Assembly: GCF_024679245.1 (NCBI RefSeq)
Contig: NC_090176.1
Coordinates: forward strand, 48,683,115-48,747,114
Direction of reading: 5' to 3'
Origin: Pseudorasbora parva
Lineage: Eukaryota > Chordata > Actinopteri > Cypriniformes > Gobionidae
DNA length: 64,000 nt
In this document: positions 45,968 to 57,734 of the stretch, in pieces
How positions within the stretch are numbered: position 1 is the first letter of the stretch
How the letters are laid out: every line of letters begins with the position of its first letter
The notes under the pieces: generated by a model
The model's input: only the letters and a program-made list of their open reading frames with translations
The model's database searches: none
Told to the model about the DNA's origin: nothing
Program-made: the position numbers and the translations under genes

Positions 45968-45998
45968 TCTGCTGGGTCCTGTCTTGGCTGGTTCGTTC

Positions 45999-47035
45999 TG
46001 TCAGGGATCAGGAAGTGGAGGACCCAGATGCAGAGTGAACAAGGACAGTTTATTAACAAGACAGATCAACAGACACAATGGGGTAGTGGATGAGTGACAG
46101 TCCAAACACCAGGGCAGGGGAAAGACACGACGATGACGGGCAGGGGAGGATGACCACTGAGACCAGTCCAGGCAGCCAATGACCTTCACGACAGCTTGGG
46201 AGGCAACACCAGGCAGGGCGGTGTTGGACCAATCCAGGCAGGAACCTGAGGCTTGATGTTCTCACCGAAGCAGGAGTCTTGGCTGACAGGCAGTGGAGAC
46301 AGCGGCCAGGGAAAAAACACTGGACAGAAAACAACACAGGACACACACACACGACAAGACTCTAGACAAGACAACAAGAAACAGACAAACTAAGAACTAT
46401 GACTAAATTAAACAAAAACTTAAAATAAAAACTGGAGCTAGAAAACGAAGAAAAATAAAACAAAACCAATCTCTATAAAAAGACTGAACTGAGAAAATAA
46501 AAGTGGAAAACAGAAAAAATAAAAAGGTAAGCTATCAGAACCCAGAAAACTAAACAATAAGGCTAGAAGAAAAAAAACCAAACTAAGACCTGGAGAAAAC
46601 AAGCAAAAATAAAGACAGAACCATCACTGGACTCAAAAACTCAGGAACAAAGAAAAAAACTGAAAATAAATTCAAAGCTAGAAAAACAGGAGACACTAAA
46701 ACTAGAAAAGGCTAGACTAGGCTAGACAAGGAGCTAGAGACATGTACGCACAAGCAAACGCTCACAAACATACACAACGAACCAGCAAAGACATGAGGGA
46801 AGGTAGCACAATATAAAGGGACCAGAGCACATGAGGAACAGGTGAGCACAATTAGAGAAACGAGGACTAGACCAGACTAAACAAGGGGGCGTGGTAACGG
46901 CAAACAAGGAGGTAGGACAAGAGGAACACATGACAGACACAAAGAGAGACAGATCCAAGTACTAAGACACAAAACAAACATAGAAACATTAAACAAAGAC
47001 AAAACAGACAGAGCTGCCAGGTTAGAACCCTGACA
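45999..47035 (-). repeat. 5' LTR
   Basis: 1037 bp, nearly identical to 42986-44023. The differences I see are one A fewer in the run near 46523 and AGACACAAAG instead of AAACACAGAG near 46935. No TGG-initiated tRNA primer-binding site follows it in sense (the next bases are GAACGAACCAGCC). Confidence 0.95.
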
Positions 47036-47480
47036 ATCATGACTCCAGTCTTTATGGTCCATAACCTGTGATAGCCTACTTTGATGAATATAAAAAGTTA
47101 AAAAAGCCTTTATTTATAATAGAAATCTCAATATTGCTCAAACAGGTTTTGTAACAGTATTGTTTAAAAGTTTGCAGGCTTTTATTCTATTTAAAAAAGA
47201 AAGAAATGAATACTTTTATTCATCAAGGATGTGTTAAATTGATAAAAAGTGATATTAAGACTTATATTGTTAGAAAAGATTTATATTTATAAATAAATGC
47301 TGTTCTTTTAATTTTTTTTAGTCATCAATAAATCCTGAAAAAAGTATCACCAGTTCCAAAAAAATAATAAAGTATATTTTCAAAGTATTTTAAAAAACAA
47401 CAACATTATTTTAAATCTTAATATTATTTCACAATATTACAGTTTTTGATCAAATAAATGTAAGCTTGATAAGAGAATTT
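47036..47480. repeat. Dispersed repeat, right part
   Basis: Continuation of the repeat at 42825-42985: ATGAATACTTTTATTCATCA, AATAAATGCTGTTCTTTTAA, TTTGATCAAATAAATG. 47480-47914 holds nothing I recognise. Confidence 0.6.
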
Positions 47481-47914
47481 TCAAAAACATAACATATTAA
47501 TGTTTCCAATGTTTTGACCAGTAGAAAGCCTAAAAGCTCATTTTGAGCAGATGAATATTTCACACGACGGCGGGATTTTGTTAATGCTGTGATTTGTCGT
47601 GTTTTGATGTGAATAATCATATTTTAATCTCCAGATATATACTCTGGAGAAATGTCTCATTTGTTGTGATTGTTTAAAAATGACATCTGTGGGTCGCAGG
47701 AGTGAAACGGTGCTTTGTGTCATGCAAATAAATAAATGATATTAAAGTCATGAGTTTTACAGGATCTCATTTCACTTAATCTCTCTCAGAGCCCCTTTCC
47801 AATTCAGACCAAATCAAACACACTCACACTCGATGCATGCGGGTAATTGGACAGAACTAGATCTTTCCTGTTATTTTCACAGAAGCCGTCCACACACGTA
47901 AAGCTCGTCTGCCG

Positions 47915-48290
47915 TGTTATGATAAAGAAATTACACACATAAATTCTGAGCAATTCACCAAATTATCTTCTGGGCTGCTAATTTCTCATCTTTTTTTGAT
48001 TGGACTAAAGTCTAAGTAACACTTATTCATTTGAATGCTGCCGAAATCTAGATCTGAGATCATGTTTTTGACCAATTTGTCAAGTATTAGTTCCCCATGT
48101 GTCATTTTCCAAATCTGCCAACACCCTTGACAATGGATAAACAATTAATTTTATTATGTATTTAATTTCTGCAAATGTTTGCATGTCTCATTAAATTATA
48201 TCAACGTTAGCTTTAGAAATCAGCATTGAAAAACATAAAAATAAAAACCGTGTATAAAAAAGTCTAGCCATTTTTGTCTTCATCTTCTCT
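47915..48290 (+). repeat. Direct duplication, copy 1
   Basis: GTGTTATGATAAA, TCTCATCTTTTTTTGATTGG and GATCATGTTTTTGACC recur in the same order at 50024-50400, with scattered substitutions and small indels. I do not recognise it as a known transposon, and neither copy has clear termini. Confidence 0.7.
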
Positions 48291-48333
48291 GTTTTCATGT
48301 GTTTGGGCCCTATTCAGAAAAGAAGAAGAAAAA

Positions 48334-48340
<7 letters not shown>

Positions 48341-48392
<52 letters not shown>

Positions 48393-48410
48393 ATATATAT
48401 TATATATATA

Positions 48411-48500
<90 letters not shown>

Positions 48501-48543
48501 CAATCACCCTAATTCAATCACTAATTGATCCCTACACTTTTGG

Positions 48544-48583
<40 letters not shown>

Positions 48584-48620
48584 CCAAAAGTGTAGGGATC
48601 AATTAGTGATTGAATTAGGG
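48341..48620. repeat. (TA)n tract plus TA-centred palindrome
   Basis: 48341-48497 is mostly (TA)n with TT interruptions. 48498-48547 (ATTCAATCACTAATTGATCC, CTACACTTTTGGTCATA) is mirrored at 48580-48620 around a second (TA)n core. The inverted arms suggest a MITE with a TA-rich loop. An (ATT)n run lies at 48636-48657. Confidence 0.85.
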
Positions 48621-49317
48621 TCTTATGTAATCCGTATTATTATTATTATTATTATTATAATTTATTTATTTTACCCCATTTTAATGATTTAATTACATTA
48701 TAAGTAATTTTAAGTACTTAAAGTAATTTTTAGTAACATTTTAAGTAGTTAAAAAGCATCTCTAATTATTTGAAATCATGAGACATACAATTTAATAACA
48801 ATTTATTAAAGTTTAACAAAAATTACATTATTTTTCTTTTCAAATTCCATTTTATTCAATTTTTCCCCCATAAATTTCATGTTGTGTATTTTCTGGTAAT
48901 CAAAGACATCAAACATTAATTTAAATCATATGAAATTAAACTTTTTTTTTGTCAAACAACGTTCTGCACAATTTCGCTTTACTGTTAAAATTAAAACATG
49001 GAAGAAACATTTTAACAGTAATATAATTTCTTAAAATCTTTTATTTTGACGGACAGCCGTAAAGAGCTTTGAGTTTCTGTATGTTAATGATATGACGATA
49101 GTTTTTCTCAAACGATGTCTTTTTCTCAGAGCGGCTCTGGAGATGAAGTTCATGTCCTCATATAGTGAGACGGCAGAGGCTGAAAACACCACGAGCGTCA
49201 CGCGTCCTTCAGTGTGTGTGTGGGAAACATGCGCAGAACATGCAGGATTCATATTTAAACAGTCTTTTTGCAGTTTATTATTCACAGAGTCAGACACTAG
49301 CCCATATCGTGATTTGA
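48621..49317. other. Unassigned DNA, AT-rich then GC-richer
   Basis: 48660-49020 is A/T rich. 49040-49317 contains open frames on both strands (49031-49345 minus, 49092-49418 plus), with no recognisable motif. Confidence 0.4.
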
Positions 49318-49321
49318 TTAA

Positions 49322-49914
49322 AAGGGTTACTTCAGCGATTAGCATATGGCTTTGTATCAGTAGAAACCCTGAGAGATCTCACTCACAGCTCAGCTCGCAG
49401 CTACAGGCACTCATTTAAACGGAGCTATGGTGAGCAATGTAAGTCTTTTAACTTCTCAAATTATTTCTATGAAAGTTAAGCTTGCAAAGGCATGAACTGA
49501 AACGCGCCAGACTGAGCTCGCGTTGTGAATGTATGCCGCGAGTGTAGACGCGATTACCTCCACTCTCATCACGAGAGCTCATCAGCTCATTTATCTGACT
49601 CCTGCAGTTAGTGCTCAGTGCTGTGATACTCGCGCGGCGACTCACTCATTATATTGAACACACACGTTTAGTTTTTAATTGTAGTGTCTTCTCCAACTCA
49701 TTCACAGTAATCCAGCAGTGGTGGTTTTGGGAATGGCCTCACTGGGCAGCGAAGCATTCTGGGAATTGTAGTCTTTTATCCCCATGAGACAAAAATACAT
49801 TTTCTGTCTTTTCTCAGTCTAGAAGGCACCAAATTCAAAAATAATTTCACATTTCTACTACATTGATGGCCCAGTTTAAATACAGATTCATCTTCCCAGC
49901 GCTGAAGTACCCCT
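49322..49914. mobile_element. TTAA-type element
   Basis: AAGGGTTACTTCAGCGATTA and the complement of AGGGGTACTTCAGCGCTG form the ends. TTAA flanks at 49318-49321 and 49915-49918. The interior has GGGAATTGTAGTCTTTTATC, a block I recall from cyprinid elements. 593 bp, no transposase. Confidence 0.8.
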
Positions 49915-50023
49915 TTAAGTGTGCTGACCTGCTTTTCAATTATTCATCAAAAAACTTCAAATTCCATTTTTATGAATGGATTTCGCGATTCCATCTGCAT
50001 TTCTGCATCACTGCAATCATAGG

Positions 50024-50400
50024 GTGTTATGATAAAACAAATTACACACACAAATTCTGAGCATTGCACCAAATGATCTCCTGGTCTGCTAATGTCTCAT
50101 CTTTTTTTGATTGGGCTACTTTTTAAAATAGCCAGTAATATTCACTCATTTGAACGCTGCCAAAATCTAAATTTGAGATCATGTTTTTGACCCATTAGTG
50201 CCATTTTCAAAATCTGCCAAAAGGATTATGGATAAACAATTTATTTTCAATTTTAATTAAACATTGTGTTAAATAAGTTGATTTTAATTTCAGTAAATTT
50301 TTGCATGTTTCATTAAATTATATCAGCATTGAAAAATGTAATGCTGTATAAAATAAATACTGTGTCAAATAAGTGTTTATACAAAATCCATCCATTTTCT
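50024..50400 (+). repeat. Direct duplication, copy 2
   Basis: Matches 47915-48290 about 2.1 kb upstream in the same orientation. Both copies end with the ATCAGCATTGAAAAA block. Divergence suggests an old duplication. Confidence 0.7.
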
Positions 50401-50660
50401 GTTCACCCTATTTGCTTTTATTGAATTATACATTATATTGGCTGCTTGCTCTTTAGATTTTATAATAAATGTTACTTTCAAAGGGTCCCTACGCAGTTTG
50501 GAAAAGTATGGAATTTGCATCATTTCCAAGTCTGAAAATGGAAATTTCTAAAAGAAAATGTCATACTCTCTCTCTCTCTCCATACTCTCTCTTTCTTTTG
50601 TGTCTCTCGTTCTATCACTGACTATCCGTGTGAAGGAGGCGTCTTCCTGTGCGACAGACG

Positions 50661-50691
<31 letters not shown>

Positions 50692-52590
50692 ACACGCTGC
50701 TTTCGTAGTGCGCCAGCGCCTGCCGTGATGAACTCGAAGCTTTTGACGACTACAATGTGGCCCCAGCCAAGAAGATGGGGCCCTCGATTCGATCCGGACG
50801 GCAGGGGCAGGAAGGTACATCGGGCTTCACAGTTTCAACGGCGCAGAAATTGCAACATTTCATTTATAGTTTGCAAATGGACCGAGACCGAACAAGATTC
50901 TCTGTGAGGAAGTCACAGGCTGAAATGTTTCTCCATTACAGAGAGAATGTCGAGAATGTGGTCTGGGCAAGTTGCGCGCTCGCTTTAACGTGGTTGCTTT
51001 GGAGTTTAAAAGCTTCTTGTGTTTGTTGGCACAGTAGCGACGTGTGCAAGTACGTATAAGTTTGCATGGATTTATGCACATGCATGCGTGTTCACATGTT
51101 GGCATGCTAAAGTGTGATATATAGTCGCTCTGATAGCCTGTGGGGGAGGCTAGCGCTTTCCTCTTCATTTGTTTTCTCTGCACATTCAGCACGGACAGCT
51201 GTACCGTGTCAGGCCGGGATACTTTAGGACTGATTTGTGGGCTCCCTTCCTGTAGGGTTAAACCTCCTCTAGATTTTGTTAAACATCCTTGGTATTATAA
51301 ACCAGCGGTTCTTAACCTGCTTTGCTTCTGGACTCAGTTGTTTATCATGCAATGTCAACAAAAATGTCCCGAAATCGACCTTATTCACTTTCTTAATGCA
51401 TGTTCCTGGTCTTATTATGCATGATATTCCAAAGGATAGTTCTCTTGGTAATCTTGCTCTACCTCTAAAATGTCTGTCATGTTCGGATGAAGACCTTTTT
51501 TTTTTTTTTTTACAATTCAATCCGTTCCTGATGGATAAAAGCCCAATATCTAGTTTGTGCTTGTTGGTGATGGAGGCTCATTAACATTTTTAACAATCTC
51601 CTCGGTTTCTCTTGAATATAAATCGAACACTCGTTCACAAACATAGTGACTTTTTTATTTTTTGAGTGTCAGTGAACTGATATTAATGTAAATGCTGCAG
51701 TCTTAACTTTTTATTGGTTAAAATGATCCAAAATCAATTTGAGAAAGTACACAAGCCAGTGTTCAAAAGTTACTGAAAGTAACAGTACCTCTTTAGCCCG
51801 ATTCACAACGTTAAACTTGTAATAATGTGTTATAATTTGATTGCTACAGGTGTGTTTCCGCCTGAAATTCGAGCATGTTGTTGCATCATTAAGTCACGTC
51901 TGTATAGATAAAGAAAGAGTCCGGCTTGTAAGCAATTGCATGTGAGGATGCTGCAGGTGGCGGATCATTTATAGCCTTTTCTCACAGCCGCTGGAATAAT
52001 TAAACGTATCATTTTGACGGCGGGATGTAATCCAGAACGGTCCAAACGACAATCATCATTGACGATTCACCCGCAGTCAAAAGCAAAAGATTAGACTGTA
52101 TTGATTCTACAGGTGGCGCTAATACACACTAAATAAACAGTCACGCAATGCTAGGACTGTTAACATGCTCTGTTTGATGTGATTTGAGCTAAGCGAGTGT
52201 AAGATGTAATTACCATTGGTAACGCAATTTATTGTAATGTTTTTTTTCCTCAGTTGGTCAGAACAAATGAATAAATGGCAGACGTTACTCGCTTGTTCAG
52301 GTGACATTTTCCAGGGAAAATTCTTGGTCAAACTTTGTCAAATTTTGGTCAAACTTCCAAAGTGTAGAATCTTTGCTTCTGAAGAACCGTATCCACATCG
52401 GTGAGGTTAATGACAGCCACACACACTCATCAAAACATCCGATTAATCCATGTACCGTCAATGCACAACCCACGTAAAGATGATAATTCCACAAATAACA
52501 GGTTTCAAACAGAGGTGGTGACAAAGAGGAAACATTTACAGACTACGGCTTTAATCTCAGAGAACAACATTGAAGTTAAATATTGATTTA
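50401..52590. other. Intronic DNA with one weak candidate exon
   Basis: Contains (CT)n at 50563-50590 and (CA)n at 50660-50685. From ATG 50728 a 29-codon frame (MNSKLLTTTMWPQPRRWGPR...) ends at a donor-like AAG|GTACAT (50814). Like the two rbms1 first exons it would end in phase 0, but I recognise no protein. The other frame (from 50757) stays open for 100 codons without a domain. A possible hAT MITE tip (CCAGCGGTTCTTAACC) lies at 51302. Confidence 0.25.
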
Positions 52591-52805
52591 ACTTCAAGAC
52601 AAGCTCGTTCACACCAAGAACGATAACTATATTAGCGTCCACACCAACGCAAAACATCACTCTGTTTATGCCAAGGGCTCGCTACAGTTTTGTCGCCTGC
52701 TGCTTTAAATGCTCGAGCTCTGACAGCTGGATAGATTCTTTCGATGTTTTTATCAATCATCAGCTGCAGTCATAATATCATTTATAGTTATGGTGTGTGG
52801 AATAC

Positions 52806-54366
52806 GGCTGGGTAAAAAATATCGATTTTAATCGATTCTCATTTTAACGAACCGATATTGATTCTTATATTGCAAGAATGGATTAATCTTTCCTGTTTTA
52901 ATGAATGACCGGAACAAGGACGCCTCCCATCCAATTAATCAAAATAATCTTTGTGCTGTGTTACTTTTGATGATATACAAATTCTGTCCATTTTACTACA
53001 AAATTCAGTAGTTTTGGTGATGTTTAATGTGGTGTTTGCCTCAGTTCAAGAGAAGCAGAAGTGCAGAGCACATGTGACTTGATCTTCTCCTCCGCTTTAA
53101 TACCAGTTACAGCACAAAATAAACATGAATGAGCATCTGAAAGTGTGTTAAAGGGATAGTTCACCCAAAAATAAAAATTAGTCATCCTAGGTGTATGACA
53201 TTCTTCCTTTAGACGAACACAATCAGAGTTATATTAAAAAAGTCCTGCTAATTCACGCTTTATACTGGCAGTGATTGTTGTTCTGTTTTTGATGTCCATA
53301 AAAGTGCATCTGTTCGTCATATAACTGCTCCACACAGCTCTGGGAGGTTAACAAAGACCTTCTGAAGTGAACTGTTGCATTTGTGTAAGAAAAATATCCA
53401 TATTTAAAACTTTATAAAGTAAATTTACGGCCGATCGCCTTCCGTATTAAGTTGCTATGCATCTTGAACTCCGAGAAAGCACTTTCAACACTTTTCCATG
53501 GAAGGCGATCGGCTGGAAATTAACTTTAAAAAGTTTTAAATATGGATATTTTTTTTACACAAATGCATCGTTTTTCTTCAGAAGGCCTTTATTCACCTCC
53601 CAGAGCCGTGTGGAGCAGTTATATGACGGACAGATGCATTTTTATGGACTTCAATGGCAATCATTTTCATTATAAAGCTTGGATTAGCAGGACTTGTTTA
53701 ATATAACTCCACTTTCATTTGTCTGAAAGAGGAGTGTCATATACACCTAGAATGACTTGAGGGTGAGTAAGTCATGGGATAAATTTCATTTTTTGATGGT
53801 CCCTTTAAAGATTCAGTACAACTTACCAAAATCTATATCATGTCTCATGTAATCGCTCAGTGTTTCAACTGCGGAAAGATGTCAGTAAAACAGCTTGTAA
53901 CTTCACATTCACCTCAGAAAAAAATAAAAATATCCATTGTCCATAAACTAAAAAATGAACTCTGGAGAGGAGTATTTTGCCAAATATATGCAACATCTTA
54001 CATATTTGATATCTGATTTTCTTCAATATATGTAATGCATGTTTGAATAAATCTGTCAAGTTGACAGCCACCATTTGAATGTTTAAAAACGCATTGGAGT
54101 AAGAATATTTGTAAAGTTGTAAAGTATTATAACTGTATTAAAAAACTTTCTTGAGTGTAATTTAAGTGTTTATTTGTGTTCAGTTAATTTTACCCAGAAA
54201 CTGACTCCTGTGTAAAGTTTACAGCATTAGCTGAGAGATTATTTTTATATATATATATACACACACAATAATCGCTATACTGTAGAATCAAATTGAATCA
54301 GAATACAATTGAATCACAAACTTGTGAATCGAAATCGAATCATGAAATTTGTATTACATCAGCCCT
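52806..54366. mobile_element. Middle element of a triple nest
   Basis: GGCTGGGTAAAAAATATCGA and TTTTAATCGATTCTC at the left, AATCGAAATCGAATCATGAA and ATCAGCCCTA at the right, form inverted ends. 53810-54290 has no recognised transposase. Confidence 0.6.
53152..53804. mobile_element. TTAA-type palindromic MITE
   Basis: AGGGATAGTTCACCCAAAAA at the left and the complement of AGGGACCATCAAAAAATG at the right. TTAA at 53148-53151 and 53805-53808. The arms mirror each other around GGCGATCGGC near 53440-53515. Fragments of this family occur at 7800, 14493, 29128 and 38165. Confidence 0.85.
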
Positions 54367-54507
54367 ATAATGTTTTTCCCGAACTATATCTTTATCGTTA
54401 TGATTATAGTAATTATTGTTGGTGTGAACGGGTCTTTACAGTAATAAAAATGAAAGGTTAAGCCCTGTTTATCCACTTGGATATTGCTCCTCATTTCCAT
54501 ATATTGT

Positions 54508-55411
54508 TTGCAATTTTCTTTCTGTCTTTTTCTGTTCTGCGCCCCAGAACCCTTCCCTCATCTATCCTTTTTGATCATGTGACTGCATCTGTAATGAACA
54601 GCTGATATCACTTGATATAATAAATACATTTTGGAAATCATTAAAAAAAAGTTAAATAGAAATAATTGGTAGTATGGGGAACACAAATTCACTATTAACT
54701 ACGACTTTCCTCAATAAACTTCTAATTTACTGCTTATTCGTAGTTAGTAAAGAATTTAGGTTTAGGTATTGGGTAGGATAATTGAGTTGAATAAGGGATT
54801 AATATGTGATTTATAAGTACTAAAAAACAAACCAATATCCTAGTAATATGCATGCTAATAAGCAACTAGTTAATAGTGAGAATTGGACCCTTTATTTTTT
54901 GGTCCTATTCTCACTATTAACTAGTTATTAGTAGTATATTACTAGTTTTAAAAAAAGTGTTACCAAATAAAAATATTTTTTGCACAAGGGAATTTTGCAT
55001 GTTGGATTAAGGGATGTAGAATAAGGCATTAATATGTGCTTTATAAGTACTTAATGGTTGTTTTTTAGTACTTATAAATCACATATTAATCCCTTATTCT
55101 GCATGACCATATTCTGCATCCCTTAATCCTACCCAATACCTAAACTTAAATACTTTACTAACTACGAATAAGCAGTAAATTAGAAGTTTATTGAGGCAAA
55201 AGTCGTAGTTAATAGTGAATTTGTTCCCCATATTAAAGTGTTACCAATTATTTCTATTTAACTTTTTTTTAATGATTTCCAAAATGTATTTATTATATCA
55301 AGTGATATCAGCTGTTCATCACAGATGCAGTCACATGATCATAAAGGATAGATGAGGGAAGGGTTCTGGGGCGCAGAACAGAAAAAGACAGAAAGAAAAT
55401 TGCAATCTAGT
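54508..55411. repeat. Large inverted duplication, ~330-bp arms
   Basis: 54508-54835 and 55058-55411 are inverted copies with few differences. The inner part is a known-looking TE (CACTATTAACTACGACTT, AGTACTTATAAATCACATAT). The outer 140 bp of each arm (TTCTGCGCCCCAGAACCCTT, AAGTGATATCAGCTGTTCAT) is not part of that repeat as I recall it, so ordinary DNA seems duplicated too. Confidence 0.85.
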
Positions 55412-55827
55412 ATGGCCACCCCTCTCTTCGCTCTCTCTTTGTCCTTTGGTTTCATTTTGCACTGTGACCCTCTGTTTTTGCTGAATCAGCTCTTTCTGTC
55501 ACCTCATTTGCTTGTGACATGCTGGCATTACTTACACAAACATGTACACAGCCGAGAGAGAAAGGTGCCACAGGTCACTGTCATGACCCCCAGTGTCCTT
55601 TTATAGTGCAGGAAACCACATTAGTCCACCCCTCCGCCTACGTAACAGTTTAAACATGTCCATATCAATTTGACTGTTCTGAAAACATCCAGATCGCATG
55701 GAAGTATTAGCAGAACGCTTAAGCTGGGGGTCAGAGATACACAATAAATGCGCTGTCAATAATACATCAGAAAAAATTACAAGTCCCTTTGTTTGATTAT
55801 ACAGCTTTTTATTGGTGTGTGTGTGTG
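55412..55827. other. Unassigned intronic DNA
   Basis: No gene or repeat ends recognised. Confidence 0.4.
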
Positions 55828-56160
55828 TGCACTGTAAAAAAAAAAAAAATCTGTTATCTGATAAAAGTTATCTGGTTGCCTTAATTTAAGTTGATTAAAA
55901 TCAAAAAAGTTAAGACAATGAACAATTTTAAGAATCGACAACAAGTATTCAAATATTATTAAAATTGTTATTGGGTAATTGTGTGTTTTATTATTGATGA
56001 TGCAGTGAAACATGCCAAATTGTGCTATTTTCATGATTTATCCCATTTTGTATGTGGTCCGATGCTATTATATTTTAAGTTTCTATTTATTAAACCAATT
56101 TTAATTTCAAAATTTTAAGGCAACTAGGTTACGTTAAGTTAAACCAACAATATATTTTTT
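55828..56160. mobile_element. CACTGTAAA MITE, third copy
   Basis: It starts GCACTGTAAAAAAAAAAAAA and shares GTTATCTGGTTGCCTTAA and GGGTAATTGTGTGTTTTATT with the pair at 30776-31606. The right terminus is lost. 56161-56640 is unassigned; 56637-56675 is G-rich ending in (GT)n. Confidence 0.65.
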
Positions 56161-56675
56161 CTCCAAGGAGTGGAGTTAAAAAATCAAAACCACGGTGTGC
56201 AGTAGTCTTATTCTGTCATCTTCACCCAAGTGTTTAGTTTGGCTCAGCAGCGCGTGCCTCGTCCCTCGTCCGTTCTTCGACGCGCTCGCCGTTGTGGTTT
56301 CCTTTTAAACGACAGAGCCTTTAAACCTTCTTTAGCCACATTTCCACTGGCCAGCGGGAGCACAGAGGCTGAAATCATGCCTGCTGCACTTCTGTAAAAT
56401 CCGCCCTAAACACGTAATGTCACACAATAGGCTATAGCCTACAAATGTACCCCAGCAAAAGGGAGATGAATAAAGTAAATCGCTATACAAATATATCAGA
56501 AGCTGTCATTTAGTCTTTATTTACTAACCTGGACACCACACACGGCTATTGACTGACCACGAACAGGTAATAACTTGCATTTTTCATGCGTTAATGTTTC
56601 ACTATTTTTTTTCCTTTTCCGTTTTCTTTTTTTGGGGGGTGGGGGTGGGGTGGGGTGGGTGTGTGTGTGTGTGTG

Positions 56676-56916
<241 letters not shown>

Positions 56917-57734
56917 TGAAAATACCTTACGACCCCACGAAAAAACAATTACCGTCCGAATAGGGCTTAAGAATACAGTGCATGACCTTTTTTGGCCCAA
57001 TGTTTATCTGGGGCATTTTTGCCTTTTTCTGTGCAAATTTTTTCTTCTTCTTTTTTTAGTAAATCTCTGATGCTGCTTTGATGAACGATAGTAACTCACA
57101 TGCTCGTGTTTGCTCTGTCCTGAATAGGACAGTTTTCCAGTCGGATTTCTTTTTCGTCACCAAAAGGAAAAGGATCGGATCCAAGGCCAAAGATCTTATG
57201 CTCTCTGCTGTAAATGACCCATTTACATTCTAACTATCCGACGTAAAATGCTGTCTAAGCACAATCAGGCATGGCTGGGGATTATTGATACCACAAGGTG
57301 TTTTCGGTGCTTCTAAGATCAAATTTATATTCAAAACAGCAGACTGAAAATGAAAACTGATGAGCTCAGGGGAAGTTATTTAAGAAGGCAACAGGAAATG
57401 CAGTGTTTAGGTGTGAGGACGTGCTTTACATTCAACCTCAGAGAGAGAAGGAGGAAGACATGACGTGCTCTGTGTGTTAGAGAGATTTGGATTTTTATTT
57501 CTGTTTGTGTTTACATAGACTAGTTGCCCTTGCAGCAGATATAGTGAAGCTGTATAGTGCTCATCACACATGTTCCTTCTTTACTACTGTTTAAAAGCGT
57601 CCCATGATGCACCTCAGGAAGTTGGTTTATGACTGTCCAGAGCGAGGACAGAGAACGTTTTTATTTCTGTCACTACATTACTTCCATACTTTCATTTTGA
57701 TGACGACTTCAATATTATTCTAAAACCGGTTTAA

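Larger units (their letters stand above)
42986..47035 (-). mobile_element. Complete nonautonomous LTR retrotransposon, very young
   Basis: Two direct LTRs (42986-44023 and 45999-47035) bound an internal region of 1975 bp. ATCAT at 42981-42985 and 47036-47040 is a perfect 5-bp target duplication. The LTRs begin TGTCAGGG and end CCCTGACA (TG...CA). A polypurine tract (GGGGGGAGGGTAC in sense) abuts the left LTR, so transcription runs on the minus strand with the 5' LTR at 45999-47035. By eye the LTRs differ by two substitutions and one single-base indel. One gag-like frame is present; protease, RT and integrase are absent, so mobilisation must have come from another element. Confidence 0.95.
52596..54433. 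mobile_element. Outer element of a triple nest
   Basis: GCTCGTTCACACCAAGAACG at the left and the complement of GACCCGTTCACACCAACAAT at the right are diverged inverted ends, followed inward by ATAACTATA / TATCGTTATG blocks. It contains the elements at 52806-54366 and 53152-53804. Confidence 0.65.

Noticed and set aside
48274..48583. Tyr-Ile repeat open frames
   Set aside because: Translations of the (TA)n tract; no coding signal.
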